A DNA stretch of 64,000 bases from Methanothrix thermoacetophila PT (GTDB taxonomy: Archaea > Halobacteriota > Methanosarcinia > Methanotrichales > Methanotrichaceae). The translations under genes and the position numbers were made by a program. Where the stretch lies: contig NC_008553.1 in the NCBI RefSeq assembly GCF_000014945.1, forward strand, positions 1-64,000, in the 5' to 3' direction. How positions within the stretch are numbered: the stretch's first letter is position 1; every line of letters starts with the position of its first letter. Positions 1 through 8,286 of the stretch are shown one piece after another. The notes below the pieces were generated by a model, which made no database searches, was not told the DNA's origin, and saw nothing but the letters and a program-made list of their open reading frames with translations.

Positions 1-99
1 CTGAACGACCGATCCTTAAAGCCAGAAGATCCTGGTTGTGTGCTCGGGCATCGAATAGCTGCAGGAGCCGATGCTCTGCGGATGCTAACTCATGAGTTC

Positions 100-993
100 T
101 CAGACTGCAAGCATCCTCTCTATTGCCCGTCTGGCCCTGACCGCTGTGGTCTGCGGGACCTCTACCCGTGGGGATAGCGTCTCAAGCGCCCGCAGGACCT
201 TCTTCAGCGAGATCTTCTTCATATCCTCACATACAGCACCGCTGCTTAGCGGATAGAACATCTTCTCGGGATTCTCAGCGCAGAGCCTGTGGAGGATCCC
301 GACCTCAGTTCCTATTATGAACTCATTCGCACCGCTGGCTCTGGCATGCTTCAGCATCCCCGATGTGCTGTACACTCCATCCGCCATATCTATTACCTCT
401 GGCCTGCACTCAGGATGGACCAGAAGCTCAGCATCAGGATGCTTTTTCCTGGCCTCCGAGACATCAGATGCGGTATACCTGTCGTGGACGTAGCAGTATC
501 CGTCCCAAGGGATTATCCTCTTATCGGTATGCCGGGCGACGTAAGCTGCGAGGTTCCTGTCCGGTATGAACAAAATCTCGTCAGCATCCAGTGCATTCAC
601 GACCTGCACACCATTTGCGGATGTGCAGCAAATATCACTCTCCGCCTTGACATCAGCTGAGGAATTGACATAACAGACCACTGCAGCATCAGGGTGCTTC
701 TCCCTCAGCGATCTGACATCATGTGGTGAGATCATCTGCGCCATCGGGCAGCAGGCACTTGTGTCCGGATGTATCACGATCTTCTCTGGAGAGAGTATTG
801 CTGCGGTCTCCGCCATGAAGTCCACGCCGCAGAAGACGAGTACCTTGCAGTCGATTGTGGCAGCGGCCCTGCTCAGCTCCAGGGAGTCGCCGGTCAGATC
901 CGCGATGTCCTGCACGTCACCCGGCTGGTAGTTGTGCGCGAGTATGATGGCATTCCTTTCAGATTTCAGCCGCAAGATCTCCTTCTCAAACAT
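100..993 (-). CDS. nadA: Quinolinate synthase NadA
   Basis: Condenses iminoaspartate with dihydroxyacetone phosphate to quinolinate in NAD synthesis, using a [4Fe-4S] cluster. The protein shows the family motifs AHNYQPGDVQDIAD, GVDFMAET, YVNSSADVKAESD and TSANG, and three separated cysteine contexts (ACCPMAQ, HPEC, GAVCEDMK) that fit the three cluster ligands. An ATG at 1020 would add nine residues. I prefer the ATG at 993, because MFEKEILRLKSERN lines up with the N-terminus remembered for Pyrococcus NadA and because a TATA-like TTTTTAAA (1023-1030) predicts transcription starting near 1000. No nadB or nadC partner is visible; the left neighbour lies outside the window. Confidence 0.93.
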   Translation of the reverse strand: MFEKEILRLKSERNAIILAHNYQPGDVQDIADLTGDSLELSRAAATIDCKVLVFCGVDFMAETAAILSPEKIVIHPDTSACCPMAQMISPHDVRSLREKHPDAAVVCYVNSSADVKAESDICCTSANGVQVVNALDADEILFIPDRNLAAYVARHTDKRIIPWDGYCYVHDRYTASDVSEARKKHPDAELLVHPECRPEVIDMADGVYSTSGMLKHARASGANEFIIGTEVGILHRLCAENPEKMFYPLSSGAVCEDMKKISLKKVLRALETLSPRVEVPQTTAVRARRAIERMLAV

Positions 994-1022
994 AATAGTC
1001 CGGATCTGGTGATAGGTCATTG

Positions 1023-1030
1023 TTTAAAAA
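1023..1030 (-). promoter_or_regulatory. TATA-like box of nadA
   Basis: TTTTTAAA on the minus strand, centred about 33 bases before the ATG at 993. With the usual archaeal spacing of 26-27 bases, transcription would start near 1000 and leave only a few bases of leader. This argues for the shorter NadA start. It is an inference from spacing only. Confidence 0.4.
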
Positions 1031-1112
1031 TCTGCTGTCAACCCCTACATGCAGCGTCCTGGTACTTCATGTATAAAATGCCGAGTGGTGCTCTGCAGTC
1101 TCCGATCAGACA

Positions 1113-1190
1113 TGTCCGAATAAGAGCTTAAGCCAGAAGCCGGGCCTTACTGCTTTTGGATGTTCTGAGACACTAATCCTTATTCGGACA
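1113..1190 (-). repeat. MITE-like inverted-repeat element, copy 1
   Basis: A 78-bp element bounded by TGTCCGAATAAG and its exact reverse complement CTTATTCGGACA. The interior (on the minus strand GGATTAGTGTC...GTAAGGCCCGG..TTCTGG) matches the copies at 7467, 9872, 46928 and the array at 61 kb. No reading frame is inside. Its right end lies 56 bases before the first base of tRNA-Val, just upstream of the tRNA's TATA-like ACTAATAATT (1215-1224). Confidence 0.85.
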
Positions 1191-1245
1191 GGTCCCTCCG
1201 ATCAAGGGCAAGGTACTAATAATTGGTCGTACCTCTCTGCATTGA

Positions 1246-1319
1246 GGGCCCGTGGTCTAGGTGGTTATGACATCGCCTTCACACGGCGGGGATCACGCGT
1301 TCGAATCGCGTCGGGCCCA
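1246..1319 (+). tRNA. tRNA-Val (CAC)
   Basis: Cloverleaf read by eye: acceptor GGGCCCG (1246-1252) pairs with CGGGCCC (1312-1318), discriminator A at 1319. The anticodon stem CGCC/GGCG encloses loop TTCACAC with anticodon CAC at 1280-1282. The T arm contains GTTCGAATC. No intron and no encoded CCA. A TATA-like ACTAATAATT lies 26 bases upstream. Confidence 0.95.
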
Positions 1320-1380
1320 CTGCCCACAAAGCTCTTCTCGAAATACATCAGAAATGCACTTTCATAGTGCTGGGGTGCAA

Positions 1381-1660
1381 GGGGTAGCTGATACCCCGTT
1401 CTTCGGGACGGGGAGGAGCGTACTCCACACGGTAGACGAAATCTTTACGCTGAATATTATCTCCTGAAATCTTCTCCGACCTAACAAGACACTCTTTACG
1501 GAGAAACGGTTTCGAGCAGGAATGACGAGAGGCATCTCAGAGCACTCTGAATCCGCAGCAATGCGGAAGCTGAAACCTGCATTTGAGGCTAGGAGTGTCT
1601 CTCCGGGTCGCTGCTCTTCGGAGCTCTATTTGTAAAGCCGTCGAATCCTATCGACGGAGC
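1381..1660 (+). ncRNA. Candidate structured non-coding RNA (unassigned)
   Basis: The 646 bases between tRNA-Val and the next gene have no convincing reading frame but hold several strong hairpins. An 8-bp stem 1394-1401/1406-1413 is capped by a cUUCGg tetraloop. GGGGTA/TACCCC (1381-1386/1392-1397) shares bases with it, so the two exclude each other. CCGCA-GCAA-TGCGG (1553-1566) has a GNRA loop. GCTC-TTCG-GAGC (1613-1624) has a UUCG loop. CCGTCGA/TCGACGG (1638-1644/1651-1657) is a 7-bp stem. A long-range helix AGACACTC/GAGTGTCT joins 1487-1494 and 1593-1600. I could not find the conserved core motifs of RNase P or SRP RNA, so the class is unknown. The strand is assumed from the tRNA; hairpins read almost equally well on the other strand. 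Confidence 0.4.
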
Positions 1661-1965
1661 CGAGGCCCAGTAGAAGAATCATGTTTGAGTATCCACATGG
1701 CGCCAGCTCTCCTCCGCACGCTGGATTATGAGTGCGCCAGAGGTAGAAGATTCCGCATGGCGCCAGGGACAAGCTCCGATCTTCAGGCAGGAGTAGTTGA
1801 CTGAAGGCTCATCCGTGTGATTCGGCGGGCTGATGAGCTTGAATAAAGAGGCGAAGACGTTTGATGTTAGGGTAATCCGAGATCGATACTCAAACGATTC
1901 AACCACATGAGCCCCTGTGGTTGGGATGTACGCAGGAGAGAGACTTGAAGTGGTGGCGCTTCCGC

Positions 1966-2574
1966 CTACTTCAGACCTCTCCGCATCGCCTCGAGCTTTT
2001 TTATACTGGAGTAGTAGCCAGCTGCCAGGAATATCCCAGCAGCCAGGAGGAGGACAAAGAAGTAGCCGAGTATCTGTGGAGCGTCATTTCTGTAGAATCC
2101 CACCTCGACGATGGATTCCCTCTCGAGCCTCCAGACAACAACTGTGCGGTTCTCATGGAAGATCTCATACGGCTCAGGTCTTGGAATGCCAAGAGCCCTG
2201 GCGCCAGTTGTGTAACCCTCCGGAATCGCGACAACGACAGTTCCGTTGAGAACGATTGGAGATATAAACTGCTGTCCCCTCAATGGCGCCTCGTATCTCA
2301 AAATGCCTGATACCGGGGAGTCAGCAGTGATCCTGTACCTGTAAACACCCCTCCAGAAGCTCTCCTCCACGCTGCATCTTGCAGTATGCGAATTGTGGAT
2401 CACAGATATGTTCTCAATTCTGGCTATCGCCGTGATGTTGAAGATCTTTCCGGATACAGGCTGCTCTATCACAGCTTTTCCTTCAGCCAGATCGATGACC
2501 GTAGCATTGTTCAGCTCAATGGACCGTGAGCCGGAGGTGAGGATGAGAAGAGACAGGGCAAGCGCGAAAAGCAC
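1966..2574 (-). CDS. Membrane-anchored protein, DUF5803-like
   Basis: Predicted exported protein with a hydrophobic N-terminal signal or anchor (VLFALALSLLILTSG), an extracytoplasmic beta-rich domain, and a C-terminal membrane helix (ILGYFFVLLLAAGIFLAAGY) followed by a basic tail (SSIKKLEAMRRGLK). The motif around YTTGARALGIPRPEP and the R-T-V-V-V-W segment recall the archaeal DUF5803 family; this assignment is from memory and uncertain. An ATG at 2661 would overlap rtcA by 44 bases and put 29 polar residues before the signal, so the GTG at 2574 is preferred. It is the last gene of the minus-strand operon that starts at 7410. Function unknown. Confidence 0.6.
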   Translation of the reverse strand: MLFALALSLLILTSGSRSIELNNATVIDLAEGKAVIEQPVSGKIFNITAIARIENISVIHNSHTARCSVEESFWRGVYRYRITADSPVSGILRYEAPLRGQQFISPIVLNGTVVVAIPEGYTTGARALGIPRPEPYEIFHENRTVVVWRLERESIVEVGFYRNDAPQILGYFFVLLLAAGIFLAAGYYSSIKKLEAMRRGLK

Positions 2575-2617
2575 TGTGCGATCGAGGCGGGATGATGAAC
2601 ATCGTGACCTGGTATGA

Positions 2618-3631
2618 TCACCCTGATCCAGTGCTGTGTATCCTGAAGACCTCACCCTCATCGATATCTATCCTGCATCTGAGGATCCTCTGGGCCGTCC
2701 AGATGTTTGTTCTGGTGTGGCTTGAGATCTCACGTGTCGTGTACTCACCGCCAGCGAGCGCGATGTACGGTATGAGCTGATCCGCGAGATGAACATCAAC
2801 CGATGCTTTGGATTTTAACTCATCAATAAGAGCTTTCGCAGCCTCCCTTCCGACATCCTCTGCACGCACGCCTCTCTCGCCGAGCGCGCTCGATCCCCTG
2901 AACCCGGACCAGAGCGTTATCCCGCTGCCAGGAGACGACGAGCTCATGGTCTGGATATCTATTCTTGCATCGTACCCTTTTTCCTTTAGCAGCTCGAGTG
3001 CAGCATCAGCCTGACGCCTTGCCACATGCTCCGGGAGGGAGCCACAGTGTGATATCCCACAGATACCCTCTTCGATTAGTTCCAGCCTGGCGGGCCTGAG
3101 CCTGGACGGCCTGGTGCTCAGCACCACCACCCCTCCCCCTCTCGGATAGTATCCGCGCCGCTCGCACCTGAATGTGGCAGTGACTCCAAAAAGATGCATC
3201 GCTGGAAGTGCCACATGCTCCAGGTAGTCAACAGTCGGGCTCCATCTGACGTCTGTGCCGCCCCTGACCGTTACTGTCACAGGTCCCTCAGCTGCAGTGA
3301 GCGCCGGAAGCAGGCACTGTATCAGGAGTGTGACGCTTCCCGCAGTGCCTATATCCACATCATAGCTTCCTGCAGATATCCTGCCCGGGATGAACTCTAT
3401 CTCCTCAGATCCGAGATGCACTCCTCGCGTCTCAGCCCTAGATATCTGCGCCAGGGCCTCGATTGCCCTGACATGCTGCGCTGCAAGCCCGGGCCTTGGC
3501 CTGTTACGGCGGATGTTCTTTATTCTGACGGGAATGCCGGTGAGGGTGGAGAGAGCCACAGATGTCCTCACGATCTGGCCGCCGCCCTCACCATACGAGC
3601 CATCGATCTCTATCATCTGCGGCTTATTCAT
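2618..3631 (-). CDS. rtcA: RNA 3'-terminal phosphate cyclase
   Basis: Converts an RNA 3'-phosphate to a 2',3'-cyclic phosphate using ATP through an enzyme-AMP intermediate. At 337 residues it has the usual length. The signature [14 protein letters not shown] is near the N-terminus, RGGTDV is in the middle, and the catalytic histidine lies in [16 protein letters not shown] near the C-terminus. The start overlaps the stop of rpoL by four bases (ATGA), so the two are probably translated in tandem. Its placement with rpoL, csl4, a METTL5-type methylase and ABCE1 is the kind of RNA-processing grouping common in archaea. Confidence 0.95.
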
Positions 3632-3921
3632 CTCACTGCTTCTTCATACTCTCGCAGAAACTCGTCGCAGAGATCCGCAATCCGGGCGGATGCATCTCTG
3701 ATAACATCAAGAGGATCCACGCCCCTCGTCTTTAGCCTGAAGACTGGGTTGTCCATTATCGGAAACTTCGCGTCGTAGGTGGCTATCACAACCCTCTCAT
3801 CCTCAAGTAGCTCGCTTCTCAGGAGGTTGAGCAGCGTGTGCCGCTCCCCTTCAAACTCTATCCTGAGCTCATCCTCAGTCTTCTTCAGAACCTTCAGATT
3901 CAATGCATGCCCCCTAAACAA
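3628..3921 (-). CDS. rpoL: DNA-directed RNA polymerase subunit L
   Basis: Small assembly subunit of archaeal RNA polymerase, homologous to eukaryotic Rpb11/AC19 and pairing with subunit D. The 97-residue product has the family core [36 protein letters not shown] and a C-terminal helix. It overlaps csl4 upstream by eight bases and rtcA downstream by four. It lies away from the main rpo operon at 23.5-31 kb, as is usual in archaea. Confidence 0.95.
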
Positions 3922-4507
3922 GACCTGTGCCGTAGTAGGTGCTCAGCTTTCTCATCTCAGTGCGCTTGCATTCAGGACATTCCAAACGGCTGTCTTTTTT
4001 TACAAGAGGTGTCGTGCAGCTGCTGCAGTAAGCCTTTATCACTCCCATATCATCTGGCTCGGTCGAGAGCCGCATCTGTCTCGCATCTATCACTTTCGCC
4101 CTGACGATATCCCTCAGGCCGAACATCTGCTTCAGGTCCTTGACATATGAGCTCTTCACGTTTGATATGTGTATGGTTGCGTCCAGCTCCGGAAGCGGCC
4201 TGGATTCGTAGCCCTTCTTGAATGCGAGCGCCAGTATCACGAGATTCTCTTTTATATCAACAACCTCTCCGACGACGATATCCCCGTTCTCCACTCTGGG
4301 CAGGGCGTTGCTTCTCGGTATCACACTCACAAGGCGGCTCTCGGGGTCGATATCGACCACACCGGTGGTTGAGGCATATATGTTGCCCCCGAATACATAT
4401 GTATCGTGCCCAGGGACGAACTCCTCAGCCGAGCCTATCCTGTCGCCTGGAAGGACCAGGGCACCATCCATCTGCTTATACTTGAGTTCCTCGGTTGTGC
4501 CTGACAT
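3914..4507 (-). CDS. csl4: Exosome complex RNA-binding protein Csl4
   Basis: Cap subunit of the archaeal exosome, helping to recruit RNA to the Rrp41-Rrp42 ring. An N-terminal domain ([20 protein letters not shown]) is followed by an S1 domain ([12 protein letters not shown]... [10 protein letters not shown]) and a C-terminal zinc ribbon with two CxxC pairs (CSSC and CPEC). The ATG at 4507 gives [10 protein letters not shown]; an ATG at 4543 would add twelve residues and increase the overlap with the upstream methylase. The reading frame runs directly into rpoL. Confidence 0.93.
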   Translation of the reverse strand: MSGTTEELKYKQMDGALVLPGDRIGSAEEFVPGHDTYVFGGNIYASTTGVVDIDPESRLVSVIPRSNALPRVENGDIVVGEVVDIKENLVILALAFKKGYESRPLPELDATIHISNVKSSYVKDLKQMFGLRDIVRAKVIDARQMRLSTEPDDMGVIKAYCSSCTTPLVKKDSRLECPECKRTEMRKLSTYYGTGLV

Positions 4508-5105
4508 CTGACCACTGCTTGCACGCAATCCTATATAACTCAACCTCTATCCATTCCACGTCTTTCCTGTGAAACTCGAATGTTCTTTTAATTGGAATTC
4601 TTGCTTTGTAGACCTCCTCGACCCTGCAGGGAGAGACGAAGCTGCGAACGAAGTTCAGGCTTCCTGCATTGTGGATCGTGTATATAACATCCGCGATCTC
4701 CACCGCCTTCTTGAGAAACGCGCGATCGCCCCGGCTGGCGCGCTGTGCGCCGAAAGGCGGGTTCATGATGACGGTTTTCACCCTGCGAAACGCGATACGC
4801 TCGATATCCCCCAGGATGAAGTCCACGTGGACGCCAAGCATCTCAGCATTCTCACGCGCGATCCTCAGCGCCTGGCGATCGATATCCACTCCATATGCCA
4901 TAGCTCCCAGAAGCGCGGCCCCTATCGCCAGGATGCCTGTGCCACAGCCGAGATCGATGACCTGCGAGAGCTCTCCCCTCATGTAAGCAATGTAGAGCAG
5001 ATCTGATGCGAGCGATGGTGGAGTCATGTACTGCTCCATCGCTGCTGAAGGGCTCGGGAACCCTCTTACATGCTGGAGCAGGATCTCAAGCTGTTTCTTT
5101 CTCAT
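4476..5105 (-). CDS. METTL5-type RNA N6-adenine methyltransferase
   Basis: Class I SAM-dependent methyltransferase. The SAM site is [20 protein letters not shown] followed by GVDID, and the adenine-N6 signature is NPPFG (within [10 protein letters not shown]). The N-terminal segment with LEQY-like [15 protein letters not shown] is typical of archaeal/eukaryotic METTL5-like enzymes, which modify rRNA; the exact target here is inferred. The ATG at 5105 forms a TGATG overlap with the small ORF upstream; a GTG at 5108 would add one residue. Confidence 0.88.
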   Translation of the reverse strand: MRKKQLEILLQHVRGFPSPSAAMEQYMTPPSLASDLLYIAYMRGELSQVIDLGCGTGILAIGAALLGAMAYGVDIDRQALRIARENAEMLGVHVDFILGDIERIAFRRVKTVIMNPPFGAQRASRGDRAFLKKAVEIADVIYTIHNAGSLNFVRSFVSPCRVEEVYKARIPIKRTFEFHRKDVEWIEVELYRIACKQWSDVRHNRGTQV

Positions 5106-5227
5106 CACAACAGGTGTTCTATAGCGTCATATTTAGCTGAGAGCCCCGGGTTACTCACCGGCCTGCAGATCTTCATCCGGTAGGACCTCATATGACGGGA
5201 CCTTCGCAGCCCATCGCCCTCCCACAT
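5105..5227 (-). CDS. Small ORF (40 aa) coupled to ABCE1 and the methylase
   Basis: An open frame of 40 codons exactly bridges ABCE1 and the METTL5-type gene. Its ATG (5227-5225) overlaps the ABCE1 stop as TGATG, and its TGA (5107-5105) overlaps the methylase ATG as TGATG. The product begins [19 protein letters not shown] and ends [10 protein letters not shown], so it is basic at the N-terminus. Overlaps at both ends are the pattern of translationally coupled genes, but 40 open codons could be chance. No family recognised. Confidence 0.45.
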   Translation of the reverse strand: MWEGDGLRRSRHMRSYRMKICRPVSNPGLSAKYDAIEHLL

Positions 5228-6981
5228 CAGCTCAGCGCGTAGTAATATTCCCCCATCTCCCGCTGAGCCCTGTCTAGCTTTGATCCCGGCTTGTTCACCC
5301 TCGGCCTCTTTGTATCCTCATCACGCCTGAATGTTATACCGATCGCTGAGAGGAACTTGTTCATCCCCTCACGCATATCGCATGGAGGGTTTGCGATTCC
5401 CCTCACACCTGGTTTGCCCTCAAAGACTATCAGCCTCTCGGAGAGCATATCTATCAGATAAATATCATGATCCACGACCACGACAGAGCGCTCGGTTGAC
5501 TCCGCAAACCGTCTCATGACCCTCGCGGCCATCATCCTCTGCTCGACGTCAAGATGTGCAGACGGTTCGTCCAGCAGATAAAGATCTGCGTCCATGCTCA
5601 GGCATGCTATTATTGCGACCCTCTGGAGCTCACCGCCGCTCAGCTCTGTCATGCTCTGATCAAGGAGCCGATCGAGCGCCAGCGGCTTTACGAACTCAGA
5701 CTGATAGTAGCTGCTGTCGAAGTCGGGAGTTATGCTTCTGAGCAGAGCCTCCACTGTGACATCGGATTCGGCCTTCAGGTACTGAGGCTTGTAGGAGATC
5801 TTGAGCTTTGCATCTATCCTGCCATTCGTGGGCTTCTCTATGCCACCCAGGATCTTTATGTATGTCGATTTCCCTATGCCGTTCGGACCCAGGATCCCCA
5901 CGACCTCGCTTCTCCTTATAACACCAGGCATCGCTGATAGCTCAAATCCATTGTAGCTCTTGGAGAACTCCCCGTACTCCACAAGAACCGGCACGTCCTT
6001 CTCATCTCTTGGAGCGTGGACCTCGAACTCTATGCTCTCCGAGCGTATACGGACGTTCTCCTCTGGCAGGAATCCTCTCAGATACTGGTTTATTCCGACC
6101 CTGATTCCTTTCGGCCTGGTTATGACGCCGTAGGCTCCCGGAGTTCCGTAGGCGAGATGAACACTTTCCGCAAGCAGATCCAGAAGCGCGAGGTCGTGCT
6201 CGACGACCATCACAGCTTTATTAGAGGCGAGATCCTGGAGCATCCTCGCGGCCAGGATCCTCTGGTTGATATCAAGATATGGACTGATCTCATCGAAGAA
6301 GTAGAAATCCGCATCACGCGCGGCTGTTGCTGCGATGGCCACCCTCTGCAGCTCGCCGCCGCTGAGGCTGTCTATCTCGCGGTCCAGCAGATGACTCAAG
6401 CCGAGACGATCTACGAGTGCGTCGAGCTCCCCCCTCTCATTCGTCCTCTTCAGAAGCTCCCTGACTGATCCTCTGTAGCTTTTTGGTATCCTGTCGATAT
6501 ACTGCGGCTTGTATGCAGTCCTCACGCCCTTCTCAGCGACCTTCTTGAGGTAATCGCCAATCGCTGAGCCTGCGAACCTCTCGAGAACTTCATCCCACGT
6601 GGCATCTTTTCCGAGATTCGGTCTCAGAAGTCCCGAGAGTATCGCAACCGCTGTCGACTTTCCTATGCCGTTCGGCCCCAGAATGCCTGTGACCTTTCCC
6701 TCGACCGGTATTGGCAGGCCGTAGAGCGCGAAGCCGTTGCTGCCGTAGCGGTGCACAGGTGCACCAATCTCCTCAGGCAGGTTTGTTATCGTTATCGCGC
6801 CGAACGGGCATTTCCTCACGCATATCCCACAGCCCACGCAGAGATTCTCTGTAATAACAGGCTTGTCATCAACGAATACTATCGTCTCATCTCCTGTGCG
6901 CACGGGCGGGCAGAAGTACTCGCACTCCCTGGCGCACTTCCTCGGCTGGCACCTGTCTCTGTTGACAACAGCTATCCTCAT
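5227..6981 (-). CDS. ABCE1/Rli1 ribosome recycling ATPase
   Basis: Twin-ATPase iron-sulfur protein that splits ribosomes after termination with aRF1 or aPelota. The 584-residue product has an N-terminal domain with two [4Fe-4S] clusters (CQPRKCARECEYFCPP and CVGCGICVRKCPFGAI). Two nucleotide-binding domains follow, each with Walker A GPNGIGKST, signature LSGGELQRVAI and a Walker B (FYFFDEISPYLD, LYLLDEPSAHLD). A C-terminal tail follows. It is universal and essential in archaea. It starts nine bases after the EMC6-like gene and is joined by TGATG to the small ORF downstream. Confidence 0.97.
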   Translation of the reverse strand: MRIAVVNRDRCQPRKCARECEYFCPPVRTGDETIVFVDDKPVITENLCVGCGICVRKCPFGAITITNLPEEIGAPVHRYGSNGFALYGLPIPVEGKVTGILGPNGIGKSTAVAILSGLLRPNLGKDATWDEVLERFAGSAIGDYLKKVAEKGVRTAYKPQYIDRIPKSYRGSVRELLKRTNERGELDALVDRLGLSHLLDREIDSLSGGELQRVAIAATAARDADFYFFDEISPYLDINQRILAARMLQDLASNKAVMVVEHDLALLDLLAESVHLAYGTPGAYGVITRPKGIRVGINQYLRGFLPEENVRIRSESIEFEVHAPRDEKDVPVLVEYGEFSKSYNGFELSAMPGVIRRSEVVGILGPNGIGKSTYIKILGGIEKPTNGRIDAKLKISYKPQYLKAESDVTVEALLRSITPDFDSSYYQSEFVKPLALDRLLDQSMTELSGGELQRVAIIACLSMDADLYLLDEPSAHLDVEQRMMAARVMRRFAESTERSVVVVDHDIYLIDMLSERLIVFEGKPGVRGIANPPCDMREGMNKFLSAIGITFRRDEDTKRPRVNKPGSKLDRAQREMGEYYYALS

Positions 6982-6990
6982 GAAGACACC

Positions 6991-7410
6991 TCAGTTCAGA
7001 AGTATGGTCCAGGTCACGGCCCAGAGATCTACCACAATAAACTCGACGTAAAACCAGTCCTTTCCCTTGAACGCGAGGACGTCTATCCCTATAAGCGGGT
7101 AGATGAATCTCTGCACTATCGTTGTGATGAGTATCAGGTTCAAAAGGATAAAATGCCACTCCACCCTGACCCCACCAAGCATCATATCGGTTCCTGTACC
7201 GAGAATATAGTAGCACAGAATTCCGGAGATTATCCCGAGGATCGAAGGGACAAGCGTCTTCTTTATACCCTCTATCTGCGCCTTCCTTCGCTCCTCAGGC
7301 GTCTTCTTTTTCAAGACCTTCTTGACCTCTTTCTGGGTCTCAGGAGGTTTTTGGGGGGGCTCCTTCCGGCCGGTCTCCCTGCTCTTCGCCTTTTTCTTTT
7401 GCTTGGCCAT
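6991..7410 (-). CDS. EMC6-like archaeal membrane protein
   Basis: A lysine-rich N-terminus of about 50 residues (MAKQKKKAKSRETGRKEPPQ) is followed by three hydrophobic segments: VPSILGIISGILCYYILG, FILLNLILITTIVQRF and FIVVDLWAVTWTILL. This layout fits the archaeal relatives of EMC6/Rab5-interacting protein, which are thought to help membrane protein insertion. It is the first gene of the operon. A TATA-like GCTATTATCG (7427-7436, minus strand) predicts transcription starting at or near the ATG. The family assignment is from sequence character and memory. Confidence 0.65.
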   Translation of the reverse strand: MAKQKKKAKSRETGRKEPPQKPPETQKEVKKVLKKKTPEERRKAQIEGIKKTLVPSILGIISGILCYYILGTGTDMMLGGVRVEWHFILLNLILITTIVQRFIYPLIGIDVLAFKGKDWFYVEFIVVDLWAVTWTILLN

Positions 7411-7426
7411 CGGAGACTCAGAGCTG

Positions 7427-7436
7427 CCCTCATACG
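7427..7436 (-). promoter_or_regulatory. TATA-like box of the EMC6-ABCE1-rpoL-rtcA operon
   Basis: GCTATTATCG on the minus strand, centred 22 bases before the ATG at 7410, which suggests a leaderless or nearly leaderless transcript. The MITE-like element at 7467-7541 begins about 57 bases upstream of this start. Confidence 0.4.
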
Positions 7437-7466
7437 ATAATAGCGTTTTGGTCAGGTGGATGTTCC

Positions 7467-7541
7467 TGTCCGAATAAGGATTGTCTCAGCCATCCAAAGC
7501 AGTAAGGCCCGGATTTCTGGATTAAGCCCACTATTCGGACA
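7467..7541 (+). repeat. MITE-like inverted-repeat element, copy 2
   Basis: A 75-bp element starting TGTCCGAATAAGGATT and ending CTATTCGGACA, with the interior CATCCAAAGCAGTAAGGC and CGGATTTCTGG shared with copy 1 in the opposite orientation. One base of the right inverted repeat differs from the left. It lies directly upstream of the EMC6-like gene. Confidence 0.85.
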
Positions 7542-7778
7542 CGTCAAAGTGGATGGATGTCACGCTTACAGATAAAAAGCCAGAGCACATTTAAATGGTA
7601 GCGGGGCGCAAACTCCTTCAGAGCAAGCCCGTACGAAGAGATAAATGTGAGAGGGGTTATGAGGTACTGATGAGAGGAAATTGCTTGCAGCTCCAGTCGT
7701 GACCCGGCGAAGGATCCGATCAAACTGTTGGGGTATGCGCTGGACGCCCTGCAGGCATCTTTACAACAAAATTGTGGC
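7542..7778. other. Intergenic stretch without recognised gene
   Basis: Between the inverted-repeat element and the CRISPR-like unit I see only short frames with no family character. Nothing further can be supported. Confidence 0.5.
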
Positions 7779-7889
7779 TTTAAAGAATGCGAGCATGGGA
7801 ATGATGCCATTACACCTCCCAACGCCGGCGAGACTCATCTGCCTGGAACAGGTTTAAAGAATGCGAGCATGGGAATAATGCCATTACAC
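7779..7889. CRISPR. Two-repeat CRISPR-like unit (orphan, one spacer)
   Basis: Two 37-bp direct repeats, TTTAAAGAATGCGAGCATGG continuing to CCATTACAC, lie at 7779-7815 and 7853-7889. They differ at one position (GAATGATG versus GAATAATG). They are separated by exactly 37 bp of unrelated sequence (7816-7852, CTCCCAACGCCGG...). Repeat and spacer lengths fit archaeal CRISPR arrays, and a single changed base in an end repeat is common. No cas gene or leader is visible, and two repeats cannot exclude an ordinary duplication. Confidence 0.5.
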
Positions 7890-8007
7890 TCTGATGCAGG
7901 AGAGCGCGGCTTTCTGCAACTTTGAGCACCCGAGAGGTTATGTGCATCGAGAGAGTCGGTGTAAGTCGAAGTGCAGAAAGCCCCGCTATTCAAAGGGAAA
8001 GGTCACT

Positions 8008-8286
8008 ATGAGGATAAAGATCAGGGCATTTGCAAGCTTCAGGGAGATTCTGGGGAAAGAGATGATGGTCGAGATCGAGAGCGGATCTAATGTATCGGAT
8101 CTCATAAACCACCTCTGTGAGATCAAGCCAGACCTCAGAAGGGCTCTCTACTCAGACACAGGGGAGCTCAGGGACTACTTCATAATCATGCTCAACAGGA
8201 GAAGGCTGAATATGCCTGAAGATCTCGGGGCGGCACTCTCTGACAACGATGAGGTGGCTATATTCCCACCTGTGGCAGGTGGTTGA
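8008..8286 (+). CDS. moaD: MoaD/ThiS-family sulfur carrier protein
   Basis: Beta-grasp protein of 92 residues ending in the diglycine PPVAGG, whose C-terminus is thiocarboxylated to deliver sulfur to molybdopterin synthase. It has the typical RIKIRAFASFREILG start and FPPVAGG end. The ATG at 8008 is used; the open frame runs further upstream without family similarity. Its TGA is followed immediately by the TTG start of moaE, so carrier and catalytic subunit are made together. Confidence 0.9.
   Translation: MRIKIRAFASFREILGKEMMVEIESGSNVSDLINHLCEIKPDLRRALYSDTGELRDYFIIMLNRRRLNMPEDLGAALSDNDEVAIFPPVAGG

Noticed and set aside
1583-1804. 73-codon plus-strand frame and its opposite-strand partner in the gap after tRNA-Val
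   Set aside because: Composition is not protein-like and the frame crosses strong hairpins, which fit a structured RNA better.
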